From CAWCQC01 sp963819905 (GTDB lineage: Bacteria; Actinomycetota; Thermoleophilia; Gaiellales; Gaiellaceae), in NCBI GenBank assembly GCA_963819905.1, contig CAWFXP010000001.1, positions 372,001-436,000 on the forward strand: a DNA stretch of 64,000 nt, read 5' to 3'. Numbering within the stretch: position 1 is the first letter of the stretch; every line of letters begins with the position of its first letter. The notes beneath the pieces were generated by a model, which searched no databases, was not told the DNA's origin, and was given only the letters and a program-made list of their open reading frames with translations. Below, one piece after another: positions 15,413-27,131 of this stretch. The position numbers and the translations under genes were made by a program.

Positions 15413-15455
15413 TTGACATACGAACATACGTTCCCTATCATCGAACACGTGTTCG
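15413..15455 (+). promoter_or_regulatory. Promoter with two LexA-type SOS boxes
   Basis: TTGACA (15413-15418), a 17-base spacer and TATCAT (15436-15441) form a good sigma-70 promoter. Box 1, CGAACATACGTTCC (15421-15434), lies in the spacer; box 2, CGAACACGTGTTCG (15442-15455), covers the start site and the GTG codon. The Gram-positive LexA consensus is CGAACRNRYGTTYG: box 2 matches all 14 positions and box 1 matches 13. Their centres are 21 bp apart, two helical turns, so dimers would sit on the same face. Confidence 0.85.
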
Positions 15456-15703
15456 CTTCGCGTCTCATCCTCGTCGGGGCCGTCCTGTTTCTCCTCGTCG
15501 TCGGACTTGCGCTCGGGGCTGCGCGTCCGACACGCGGGGCGGCCCCCGAGACGCGATACGTCGTCCGGGCGGGCGATACCCTCTGGGACATCGCGTCGGC
15601 GCGCTACGACGGCGACCCGCGCGAGGGGATCTGGGCGATCATGGAGCGAAACGGGCTCGTAGACCCGATGCTCCGACCGGGGAAGGTGCTCATCCTGCCC
15701 TAG
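15449..15703 (+). CDS. SOS-regulated membrane LysM protein, YneA-like division inhibitor
   Basis: An 84-residue protein: a short start, one membrane helix (LILVGAVLFLLVVGLALGAA, about 6-25), an Ala/Arg linker, and one LysM domain (YVVRAGDTLWDIASARYDGD through LRPGKVLILP, about 37-84) that would bind peptidoglycan outside the membrane. This is the layout of Bacillus YneA and, more loosely, Mycobacterium Rv2719c, both LexA-controlled proteins that delay division after DNA damage. An upstream ATG at 15413 would lie inside the -35 and is rejected; GTG at 15449 coincides with the predicted transcription start. Unlike yneA, no lexA gene is next to it. The function is inferred from layout plus regulation. 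Confidence 0.78.
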   Translation: MFASRLILVGAVLFLLVVGLALGAARPTRGAAPETRYVVRAGDTLWDIASARYDGDPREGIWAIMERNGLVDPMLRPGKVLILP

Positions 15704-15746
15704 GGCGGGTCGCAGATCGCAACGCCGCCGGTCATACAATCGACGG

Positions 15747-16748
15747 GTGGACCTCGATCTGGTCTTCCTCGGAACGTCTGGCTCCGTCCCGACTGCCCGG
15801 CGGGCACCGACCAGCCTGCTCGTCCGCCGGGGCGGCGACCGGTTTCTCGTGGATTGCGGCGAGGGGACTCAACGTCAGCTCCTGCGCTCCGGGATCGGGC
15901 TCGTCGAGCTCCGGGAGGTGTTCGTCACGCACTACCACGCCGACCACTATCTCGGCCTGCCGGGGATGCTGAAGACGTTCGCGCTCCGCGGTCGAGAAGC
16001 GCCACTCACGATCTACGGACCGCCCGGGCTCGGGGAGCTGTTCGAGGGCCTGCGGCGCATCTTCGGAAAGCTCACCTACCCGCTCGAGCTGCGGGAGCTC
16101 CGCCCGGGTGACAGCCTCGACCGAGGCGGCGCGACACTCGTGTCCTTTCCGGTCCGGCACGGCATCCAGGCCCTCGGGTACGCGCTCGTCGAAGAGCCGC
16201 GGCCGGGGCGGTTCGACGTCGCTGCGGCGCGGGCCCTGGGAGTGCCCGAGGGGCCGGCCTGGGGCGCCCTGCAGCGCGGCGAGACGGTGGACGCGCCGGG
16301 CGGGCCGGTGACGGCGGCGCAGGTGCTCGGCGAGCCCCGGGCCGGGCGGAAGCTCGTCATCACCGGCGACACGAAGCCCACCCGCTCCGTTCTCGAGACG
16401 GCGGTCGACGCGGACCTGCTCGTCCACGACGGGACCTTCTCGGCCGAGGAGAAGGAGCGGGCCGAGGAGACGAACCACAGCACGGCGGCGGATGCTGCGG
16501 AGGTGGCGCGGCTCGCGGGCGCTCGCATGCTCGCGCTGACGCACCTCTCGAACCGCTACTTCGGGCCGGAGATCCTCCGGGAGGCCCGCGCGATCTTCCC
16601 CGAGACGGTGGTTCCGAAGGACTTCGATATCATCGACCTGCCCTTCCCCGAGCGCGGCCCACCGCGGCTCGTCAAGGGCGGCGCGCTCCCCGGCGAGGAT
16701 GGCAGCGCCGTTCGGGAAGCTCAGGTCGAGGTCGAAGTGAAGTCATGA
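15747..16748 (+). CDS. rnz: Ribonuclease Z (tRNA 3' endonuclease), MBL fold
   Basis: A 333-residue metallo-beta-lactamase-fold nuclease. It starts with LDLVFLGTSGSVPTA, followed by the lipid-like segment VDCGEGTQRQL and the zinc motif THYHADHYLGLPG (HxHxDH, near residue 65). Further ligands are seen in SFPVRHGI, VITGDTKPT and ALTHLSNRYF. RNase Z cleaves precursor tRNA after the discriminator base, which is needed here because the visible tRNA gene lacks an encoded CCA. Length and motif order fit bacterial RNase Z. GTG start. It shares ATGA with the next gene. Confidence 0.88.
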   Translation: MDLDLVFLGTSGSVPTARRAPTSLLVRRGGDRFLVDCGEGTQRQLLRSGIGLVELREVFVTHYHADHYLGLPGMLKTFALRGREAPLTIYGPPGLGELFEGLRRIFGKLTYPLELRELRPGDSLDRGGATLVSFPVRHGIQALGYALVEEPRPGRFDVAAARALGVPEGPAWGALQRGETVDAPGGPVTAAQVLGEPRAGRKLVITGDTKPTRSVLETAVDADLLVHDGTFSAEEKERAEETNHSTAADAAEVARLAGARMLALTHLSNRYFGPEILREARAIFPETVVPKDFDIIDLPFPERGPPRLVKGGALPGEDGSAVREAQVEVEVKS

Positions 16749-16978
16749 CACGCATGGTTCAGGTCACGGTCGCCGGCGACCTCGCGGAGGCGGAGGAGAT
16801 CCAGACGATCCTCCATGCCGCCGGGATCGAGTGCCAGGTCGAGCAGGCCGTCGAGCATCATCCGACGGGCCTCGACGACGCCCCGCAGCGCGTGCTCGTC
16901 GCCGAGTCCGAGCTCGAGGCGGCGCAGAACGCGATCGAGTCGCTCACCGACCCCGACGAGTTCATCGGCGACGAGTAG
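16745..16978 (+). CDS. DUF2007-family putative signal-transducing protein
   Basis: A 77-residue small ferredoxin-fold protein. The pattern AGDLAEAEEIQTILHAAGIEC, then VLVAESELEAAQNAI near the end, fits the DUF2007 (putative prokaryotic signal-transducing) family, found alone or fused to zinc-ribbons. The biochemical role is unknown. The start ATG overlaps the rnz stop (ATGA), so it is co-translated with RNase Z. Confidence 0.7.
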   Translation: MTRMVQVTVAGDLAEAEEIQTILHAAGIECQVEQAVEHHPTGLDDAPQRVLVAESELEAAQNAIESLTDPDEFIGDE

Positions 16979-16980
16979 CG

Positions 16981-17705
<725 letters not shown>

Positions 17706-17709
<4 letters not shown>

Positions 17710-17721
17710 GCGGCCGCTCAG
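17706..17721. other. 16-bp palindrome holding both convergent stop codons
   Basis: CTGAGCGGCCGCTCAG is a perfect palindrome; its left arm supplies the TGA of the methyltransferase and its right arm the TGA of the convergent MFS gene. As RNA it could form only a short hairpin, so a bidirectional terminator role is weakly supported. Confidence 0.35.
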
Positions 17722-19127
17722 GCCGTTCCCGCGACGGGCTCCGGCTCGCGATGCCGGCCCAGGAGGAGCAGCCCGACCGCTCCCAGGAACGCAAGCACGG
17801 CCCCGGCGAGGAGGACGGCGTCGAGCGCCTCGGTGTCGGAGGCGGCGGTCGCCGCGGACCCGCTGAGCAGGTCGAGCACGGTCGCGCCGATCGCAACGCC
17901 GACGGCTCCCAGCATGACGAGCGACGTCAGCGTGATGCCCGATGCGGCACCCGACATCTCGGGCGGGACGACCGCCTGCGTCGCGACGTTCGCGAGCGCC
18001 CAGCCGAGACCCAGCCCGATCCCGCAGACGAAGAAGATCGGCGTGTAGACCCAGAGCGAGGTGACGCTCGTCAACCCGACGATGGCGACCGCGCTCAAGA
18101 ACATGCCGGTCGCCATCAACCGGTCGGCCGGGAACCGCTCCGCAAGCCGGCCGCCGTAGTAGCTCGCGAGCCCGGCTCCGCTCGAGAGCGCCAGGAAGAC
18201 GAGGCCGGCGTCGAACGGCGAGAGACCGCGTGCCTGCTGGAGGTAGAGGCCCGAGAAGACGGCCACGAAGCAGAAGACGACGTTCGAGAGCGATCCCGCG
18301 ATCACCACGACGTCGAAGGACCGGTTGCGAAACAGCGCCAGATCGATGAGCGGCGCCCGGACCCGGGACTCGACGAGGACGAAGAGCGCGAGCAGGAGGG
18401 CGCCGCCGAGGATCGTTCCGAGCGTGGCCGCCGACGTCCACCCCCAGGCCTCGCCCTTGTCGACGCCGTAGCTGATCGCGACCAGGCCGCCGGTGATCGT
18501 GAGCATGCCCGCGATGTCGACTCGCCGCTCGGCCGTCTCGTCACGCGACTCCTGGACGTAGCGGAGTAGCAGCACGATCGCGGCGATGCAGAACGGGATG
18601 TTGAAGAAGAAGACCCACCGCCAGCTCACGTGCTCGGCGAACAGGCCGCCGATGAAGGGGCCGATGGCCATCCCGATGGCTGCGAACCCCAGAACGACGC
18701 CGATCGCCCGGCTCTGGCGGGCTCCGGCGAACGCGCTCGAGGCGACCGCGACCGAGACGGGGAAGATGAGCGCCGCTCCGACGCCCTGGACGACGCGGGC
18801 GGCGATCAGCCAGGTCTCGTCCTGCGCCGCGCCGCAGACGGCGGAGAGGGCGCCAAAGACGACGAGCCCGATGACGATGATCTTGCGGCGCCCGTAGATG
18901 TCCGCCAGCCGCCCGGCGGTCACCATCAGCGCGCCGATCGCGAGCATGTAGCCGCTCACGATCCACTGGAGATCGGTGGGCGCGACTCCGAAGTCTTCTG
19001 CGATCGGCGGGAGCGCCAGGTTGAGCGCGAACCAGTCCATCTGCACGATCAGCATCGAGATCGCGCACGCGGCGATGATCAGCTTCTCGGCGGCCGTGTA
19101 GCGCGTCGCGGCAGGAGTCGTGCCCAT
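17718..19127 (-). CDS. MFS transporter, DHA2 (EmrB/QacA) type
   Basis: A 469-residue drug:H+ antiporter-like membrane protein with about 14 hydrophobic helices. The first helix region (LIIAACAISMLIVQMDWFALNLALP) and motif A (AGRLADIYGRRK, about 77-88) are typical, with motif C-like GFAAIGMAIGPFIGG near 170. It probably exports hydrophobic compounds; the substrate cannot be told. It reads away from the pyr operon, sharing the 176-base intergenic region. No regulator gene of the TetR or MarR type is adjacent. Confidence 0.88.
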   Translation of the reverse strand: MGTTPAATRYTAAEKLIIAACAISMLIVQMDWFALNLALPPIAEDFGVAPTDLQWIVSGYMLAIGALMVTAGRLADIYGRRKIIVIGLVVFGALSAVCGAAQDETWLIAARVVQGVGAALIFPVSVAVASSAFAGARQSRAIGVVLGFAAIGMAIGPFIGGLFAEHVSWRWVFFFNIPFCIAAIVLLLRYVQESRDETAERRVDIAGMLTITGGLVAISYGVDKGEAWGWTSAATLGTILGGALLLALFVLVESRVRAPLIDLALFRNRSFDVVVIAGSLSNVVFCFVAVFSGLYLQQARGLSPFDAGLVFLALSSGAGLASYYGGRLAERFPADRLMATGMFLSAVAIVGLTSVTSLWVYTPIFFVCGIGLGLGWALANVATQAVVPPEMSGAASGITLTSLVMLGAVGVAIGATVLDLLSGSAATAASDTEALDAVLLAGAVLAFLGAVGLLLLGRHREPEPVAGTA

Positions 19128-19249
19128 GTCGGGTATGTCGGCAGGGCGGGCGCCGTTGTCCAGCCCTTGCCGGGCAGTCTGTCATTCCTTCCGTCCCGCC
19201 GCATTCCTCGCCGGCCCGGATCACGACTGGGCCGTCCGATCGGGTCCGC

Positions 19250-19298
19250 TACATTGCCGGCGCACCTTTAACCCGGTCCCGAGAGGCCGGAAAGGAGG
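19250..19298 (+). promoter_or_regulatory. PyrR-binding hairpin covering the pyrR Shine-Dalgarno
   Basis: A possible -10, TACATT (19250-19255), would start RNA at about 19262. The RNA then folds: CCTTT (19265-19269) pairs with AAAGG (19291-19295), and CCGG (19273-19276) pairs with CCGG (19287-19290), leaving the loop TCCCGAGAGG. The UCCNGAGAGG loop is the PyrR recognition element. The outer stem hides the AAAGGAGG ribosome-binding site, so UMP-bound PyrR should repress translation, as reported for mycobacterial pyr operons, rather than by the Bacillus attenuator. Confidence 0.82.
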
Positions 19299-19303
19299 CA
19301 ACG

Positions 19304-19873
19304 CTGGCTGCTCCGGATCGGTCCGGAAAGCTACTGCTCGACGGCGAGGCGCTGCGGCGCACCCTGGTGCGCATCGCCCACGAGATCATCGAGCGCAACG
19401 CCGATCTCGACAGGCTGGCTCTCGTCGGGATCCACACGCGCGGGGTGCCGATCGCGCAACGGCTGCGACGCCTGATCGCGGAGTTCTCGGGGCACGAGGT
19501 CGCCCTCGGATCGGTGGACATCACCTTCCACCGCGACGACGTGGGCGTTCGCGGCGGCGCTGCGCCGATCTCGCCGCAGCCGGTCGTGAAGGCCACCCGG
19601 CTCGACTTCCCGCTCGAGGGGATGACGTGCGTCCTCGTCGACGACGTCCTCTACACCGGCCGGACGGTCCGCGCCGGGATCGAGGCGCTGTTCGCCTACG
19701 GGCGGCCGGCGCGCGTCCAGCTCGCCTGTCTCGTCGACCGGGGCCATCGCGAGCTTCCCATCCGTCCCGACTACGTGGGCAAGAACCTGCCCACCGCCCG
19801 CCGGGAGCGAATCCAGGTGCAGCTCGTCGAGATCGACGAGATCGACCGTGTCCTGCTCATGCCAGAGGGGTGA
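19304..19873 (+). CDS. pyrR: Bifunctional pyr operon regulator PyrR / uracil phosphoribosyltransferase
   Basis: A 189-residue PyrR. The PRPP loop LVDDVLYTGRTVRAG is near residue 110, and the family start LLLDGEALRRTLVRIAHEII, conserved in all PyrR, lies before the first GTG (19367). It therefore must be included, and the only usable codon is CTG at 19304, five bases after the very strong AAAGGAGG at 19291-19298. PyrR binds UMP and the leader hairpin to tune the operon and has weak UPRTase activity. It is the first gene of pyrR-B-C-carA-B-K-D, with pyrB four bases downstream. The non-standard start is the main uncertainty; a sequence error or a GTG-started shorter form are the alternatives. 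Confidence 0.9.
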   Translation: MAAPDRSGKLLLDGEALRRTLVRIAHEIIERNADLDRLALVGIHTRGVPIAQRLRRLIAEFSGHEVALGSVDITFHRDDVGVRGGAAPISPQPVVKATRLDFPLEGMTCVLVDDVLYTGRTVRAGIEALFAYGRPARVQLACLVDRGHRELPIRPDYVGKNLPTARRERIQVQLVEIDEIDRVLLMPEG

Positions 19874-19877
19874 TTCG

Positions 19878-20876
19878 ATGTCGCACGTCCGACCGCTTCT
19901 GCGCGACGAGCTGCTGCCTCCCGGCAGGCCGCCGCGACGCCACCTGATCTCGATCGCGGACCTCCACCGGGAGGACGTCGAGCGGCTGCTCGCGATCGCG
20001 AGGACCTTCTCCCGCTCGCTCGAGCGCGAGGTGAAGAAGCTGCCGACCCTGCGCGGCTTCACCGTCGTCAACCTGTTCTACGAGTCCTCGACGCGCACGT
20101 CGGCGAGCTTCGAGCTGGCCGCGAAGCGCCTCTCGGCAGACGTCATGACGATTCGCGCCGCCGGCTCGTCGGTCGACAAGGGCGAGTCGCTGAAGGACAC
20201 CGCAATCACGATCGGCGCCTACGACCCCGACGTCGTCGTCATCCGGCACCCCCAGATCGGGGCGCCCGAGCTGGTCGCCGACGTGACCGGCGCCCACGTG
20301 GTCAACGCCGGGGACGGCAAGCACCAGCACCCGACACAGGCGCTCCTCGACCTCTACACGATCGACGAGGAGTTCGGTGCGATCGGCGGTCTCCACGTCG
20401 CGATCGTCGGCGACGTCCTGCACTCGCGGGTCGCACGCTCCGACATCCAGGCGCTGCGCCTGATGGGGGCCAGGGTCACCGTCGTCGGCCCGCCGCCCCT
20501 GATCCCGCGCGGGATCGAGGCGATGGGCTGCGAGGTGTCCTACGACATCGACTCGATCCGTGCCGCCGACGTCGTCTACGTCCTGCGCATGCAGAAGGAG
20601 CGGATGCTCGAAGGCGCGAACTTCGTGCCGAGCCTGCGCGAGTACACGGCGCGCTGGGGCGTGACGAAGGACCGCCTCCGGCCGGGCCAGAAGGTGATGC
20701 ACCCGGGCCCGATGAACCGCGGCGTCGAGATCGACCCCGAGGTCGCGGACGCGGCCGAGGCGCTCATCGAGCGCCAGGTGCGCTCGGGCCTCGTCGTGCG
20801 GATGGCCGTTCTCTACGACCTGCTGACCCACGGGCCGGTCGAGGTCAAGGTCGCCGAGATGGAGGAGGTGGCATGA
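19878..20876 (+). CDS. pyrB: Aspartate carbamoyltransferase catalytic subunit
   Basis: A 332-residue ATCase that joins carbamoyl phosphate and aspartate, the committed step of pyrimidine synthesis. The carbamoyl-phosphate motif YESSTRTSASFELA is near residue 65, and HPTQALLDLYTI near 150 confirms the family. The aspartate-side loop RMQKERM is also present. The frame is open 30 bases upstream, but ATG at 19878 matches the family start. It overlaps pyrC as ATGA. No pyrI regulatory gene follows, as is normal in actinobacteria, where PyrB works without it or with dihydroorotase. Confidence 0.95.
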   Translation: MSHVRPLLRDELLPPGRPPRRHLISIADLHREDVERLLAIARTFSRSLEREVKKLPTLRGFTVVNLFYESSTRTSASFELAAKRLSADVMTIRAAGSSVDKGESLKDTAITIGAYDPDVVVIRHPQIGAPELVADVTGAHVVNAGDGKHQHPTQALLDLYTIDEEFGAIGGLHVAIVGDVLHSRVARSDIQALRLMGARVTVVGPPPLIPRGIEAMGCEVSYDIDSIRAADVVYVLRMQKERMLEGANFVPSLREYTARWGVTKDRLRPGQKVMHPGPMNRGVEIDPEVADAAEALIERQVRSGLVVRMAVLYDLLTHGPVEVKVAEMEEVA

Positions 20877-22177
20877 GCGTCATCGCGCTCCGGGACAAGC
20901 TCTTCTGCGCGAACGTCGAGAAGGACTCGCTGACGATCGAGGGCGCGCGGGTCGTCGATCCGGTCGAGGGAGTCGATGCCTGCCTGACGGTCACGGTCGA
21001 GGACGGCGTCATCAGCCGGCTCGAGCCGGGCACGCCCGGCCGGGAGGGGCTGCTCGTCGCGCCGGCGTTCGTCGATCCGCACGTCCACCTGCGCACGCCC
21101 GGCCGGGAGGACGAGGAGGATCTGACGTCGGGAACCGAAGCCGCCGCAGCCGGCGGGTACTGCGCCGTCCTGGCGATGCCGAACACCGATCCGGTCGTCG
21201 ACTCGGCGGCCGTGCTCGGGGCGCTGGTCGAGCTGGCGCTCGAGGAGGCACGGATCCCGGTCGGCTTCCTGGCCGCGATCACGAAGGGCCAGGAGGGGAG
21301 AGAGCTCACGGAGATGGTCGAGCTCGCCGAGCGCGGCGCCGTCGGCTTCTCGGACGACGGCAAGCCGGTCGTGTCGGCCGGCGTCATGCGACGCGCGCTC
21401 CAGTACAACGCGGCCGCGGGCGGCCTGATCGCGCTCCACGAGGAGGATCCGACCCTGACGCGCGGCGCGCACATGCACGAGGGATCGGTCTCGGCCGAGC
21501 TCGGTATCGGCGGGTACCCGTCCGTCGCCGAGTCGACGATGATCGCGCGTGACCTCGCGCTCGCCGCCTACGAGCGCAGGCCGCTGCACATCCTCCACCT
21601 GTCGGCCCGCGAATCGGTCGAGGAGCTGCGCCGCGCCCGGGACGCCGGGCTCGAGGCGAGCGGGGAGGTCACGCCGCATCACCTCTGCCTGACCGACGAG
21701 GCCGTTCGGACGCTCGACCCGAACGTCAAGATGAGCCCGCCGCTCCGCGCGGAGGAGGATCGCCGGGCGCTGGTCGAGGCGCTCGCCGACGGGACGATCG
21801 GCGCGATCGCGACCGACCACGCGCCGCACGCGCGCCACGAGAAGGACGTGCCCTTCGAGGAGGCGCCGAACGGCGTCACCGGCCTCGAGACCGCCTTCGC
21901 CGTGCTCTACACGCGGCTCGTCAGGCCGGGCGTGCTTCCTCTCGAGACGCTGCTCGAGCGGATGAGCGCCGGGCCGGCACGCATCTACGGGCTCGAGCAG
22001 CCGCGGATCGCGGTGGGCGCCCCTGCGAACCTCGTCCTCGTCGACCTCGCGGCGACCACCCGCGTCGAAGAAGCGGGCTTTCGCTCGAGGTCTGCGAACT
22101 CGTGGCTCCTCGGGCAGCAGCTCTCCGGGCAGGTGCTGATGACGGTCGCCGACGGCACGATCGCCTACGCAGCATGA
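20873..22177 (+). CDS. pyrC: Dihydroorotase (class I, PyrC)
   Basis: A 434-residue zinc amidohydrolase that closes carbamoyl-aspartate to dihydroorotate. The metal motif is AFVDPHVHLRTPGRE near residue 65. The other ligands fit GEVTPHHLCLTDE and the catalytic Asp is in ATDHAPHARHEKD. The substrate-loop Asn is in AMPNTDPV. The length and HVHLR form mark the class I type that pairs with ATCase. Its first 20 residues extend slightly beyond the usual start, but ATG at 20873 overlaps pyrB and is preferred. It shares ATGA with carA. Confidence 0.95.
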   Translation: MSVIALRDKLFCANVEKDSLTIEGARVVDPVEGVDACLTVTVEDGVISRLEPGTPGREGLLVAPAFVDPHVHLRTPGREDEEDLTSGTEAAAAGGYCAVLAMPNTDPVVDSAAVLGALVELALEEARIPVGFLAAITKGQEGRELTEMVELAERGAVGFSDDGKPVVSAGVMRRALQYNAAAGGLIALHEEDPTLTRGAHMHEGSVSAELGIGGYPSVAESTMIARDLALAAYERRPLHILHLSARESVEELRRARDAGLEASGEVTPHHLCLTDEAVRTLDPNVKMSPPLRAEEDRRALVEALADGTIGAIATDHAPHARHEKDVPFEEAPNGVTGLETAFAVLYTRLVRPGVLPLETLLERMSAGPARIYGLEQPRIAVGAPANLVLVDLAATTRVEEAGFRSRSANSWLLGQQLSGQVLMTVADGTIAYAA

Positions 22178-23206
22178 CCGGCTTCCTGATCCTCGAGGAC
22201 GGAACGCGCTTCGACGGTCGCTCTGCGGCCGCCTCCGGTCTCGCGTTCGGCGAGGCCGTCTTCACGACCGCGATGGGCGGCTACCAGGAGATCGCGACCG
22301 ACCCGAGCTACGCCGAGCAGATCATCTGCTTCACGGCGCCGATGGTCGGCAACTACGGCGTCGCCGATGCCCGGGACGAGTCGCGCGGCGTCGCCGCCCG
22401 CGGCATCGTCATGCGTCGCGCCGGCGGCCACGACTGGTGCCGCTGGCTCGCGGAGCGGGACATCGTCGCGCTGGAAGGGATCGACACGCGCACGCTCGTC
22501 GTCGCCCTCCGCTCGGGCGGCGCGATGCGGGCTGCGATCGCCGCCGGCGATCACGATCCGGAAGCGGTGCTCGAGCGCGTGCGCGCCGAGCCGGGCATGG
22601 CCGGCCGGGCGCTCGTGGCGCAGGTCTCCACCCCCGAGCCGTACACCGTCGGCAACGGGCCGGTGCGGGTCGCGCTCCTCGACTACGGCACGAAGCGCTC
22701 GATCGTCCGCAGGCTCGTCGCCGCCGGCGCCACCGTGACCGCGTTTCCCCATGACACGCCGGCCGACGCAGTTCTCGAGACGAGGCCCGACGGGGTGCTC
22801 CTCTCGAACGGGCCCGGCGACCCGGCCGCGCTCGCGCCCCAGGTCGCCGAGGTCGAGCGGCTGCTCGGGCGGGTGCCGGTTCTCGGCATCTGCCTGGGTC
22901 ACCAGCTCCTCGGCCTGGCGGCGGGCTACTCGACCGAGAAGCTCCCGTTCGGTCACCGTGGCGCGAACCACCCGGTGCTCGAGCGGGCCACCGGCCGGGT
23001 GCTCGTCACCTCGCAGAACCACGGCTTTGCGGTGTGCGGCGAGGGGCCGGAGGTGACCCACGTCTCGCTCTACGACGGGACCGTCGAGGGGCTGGCCCTG
23101 CCCGCGGAGCGCGCACGGTCGGTGCAGTTCCACCCGGAGGCAGGGCCCGGGCCGCACGACGCGTGGCCGCTCCTCGAGCGCTGGGTGCGGGAGGAGGTGC
23201 GGGGTC

Positions 23207-23223
<17 letters not shown>
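22174..23223 (+). CDS. carA: Carbamoyl-phosphate synthase small (glutaminase) subunit
   Basis: A 349-residue class I glutamine amidotransferase. The N-terminal CPSase domain (LEDGTRFDGRSAAASGLAFG) is followed by the glutaminase with nucleophile Cys in LGICLGHQLLGLAAG, near residue 247, and the His-Glu pair in VQFHPEAGPGPHD near the end. It feeds ammonia to CarB. The start is ATG 22174, overlapping pyrC; the open frame upstream lies within pyrC and is ignored. It overlaps carB by 17 bases. Confidence 0.95.
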
Positions 23224-26306
<3,083 letters not shown>

Positions 26307-26320
<14 letters not shown>

Positions 26321-27131
26321 GCGTCGTCGGGTGACCGCGGTCGAGGGAGTCGGGCCCTACCGGCTCCTGCGCGTCGAGCGGGGCGGTCTGGACGCAGGCG
26401 TCCCCGGGCAGTTCTTCATGCTGGAGGCCCCGGGCCGGCTGCTTCCCCGTCCGATGAGCCTGTGCGTCGAGTCGAGCGGCGAGCTCGGCTTCCTGCTCGA
26501 TCCGGTCGGCCCCGGTACCCGCGCGCTCGCGGCGTGTGAGCCCGGCGCGCGGATCGGGCTGCTCGGCCCGCTCGGAAACGGCTACGACACCGGGGTCGAG
26601 CGGCCGGTGCTCGTCGGCGGCGGCATCGGGATCGCGCCGTTCCCGTATCTCTCCCAAGCCCTGGGCGCCCCGCCGGCACTGCTCGGCTTCCGCAGCGCCT
26701 GGCATGCCGAGGCGGCCGAGCTCGTGCCGAACGCGGAGGTCGTCGTCGACCCGGTGCTCGTGACGGATGCGCTCGTAGACGTCGGTGATCCCGCCCTCCT
26801 CGACGTGCTCGCCTGTGGGCCGGAGCCGATGCTGCAGGCGGTAGCCCGCCTCGCACCGCGCGCGCAGCTCGCCTGGGAGGCGCCCATGGCCTGCGGGTAC
26901 GGCGCGTGCTTCGGCTGTGTCGTCGAGATCGACGGGCGGCTCCGGCGACTCTGCGTCGAGGGGCCGGTGCTCGGGGCGCGGCGCGTTGCAACGCAAGCTC
27001 TGACACACGTCAACGCAAGACCTGACACCGGGGCGCACCGTGGCGACGGGCCGGTGCTCGGGGCTCCGCGCGCTGCAACGCAAGGTCCGACACCCGTCGA
27101 GGCAAGATCTGACACCGGGGTGGGGGCATGA
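26307..27131 (+). CDS. pyrK: Dihydroorotate dehydrogenase electron-transfer subunit, with repeat-derived C-terminus
   Basis: A 274-residue FAD and [2Fe-2S] protein that passes electrons from PyrD to NAD. The flavin motif LPRPMSLCVES, the NAD-side GGGIGIAPFPYL, and the four cluster Cys in CGYGACFGCVV...RLC (C-x4-C-x2-C-x11-C) are all present. The family normally ends soon after the last Cys (VEGPV); here about 50 residues are added, made of two 29-residue repeats from the DNA repeats at 26961-27124. GTG at 26307 is taken as start; TTG 26310 and GTG 26331 are alternatives. It shares ATGA with pyrD. Confidence 0.9.
26961..27124 (+). repeat. 87-bp tandem repeat with RAYT-linked 14-bp motifs, inside pyrK
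   Basis: Two imperfect 87-bp units (26961-27047 and 27048-27124, the second cut short by the pyrD start). Each begins GGGCCGGTGCTCGGGGC and holds a pair of GCAAG-N4-GACAC motifs: 26993 and 27015, then 27080 and 27102, always 22 bases apart. The same motif and spacing flank the transposase gene at 42276-43103. As 87 is a multiple of three, the pyrK frame is kept. Confidence 0.8.

Noticed and set aside
26960..27131. Extra functional domain at the PyrK C-terminus
   Set aside because: The added residues follow the DNA repeat exactly and have no fold-like pattern, so they are explained by repeat insertion.
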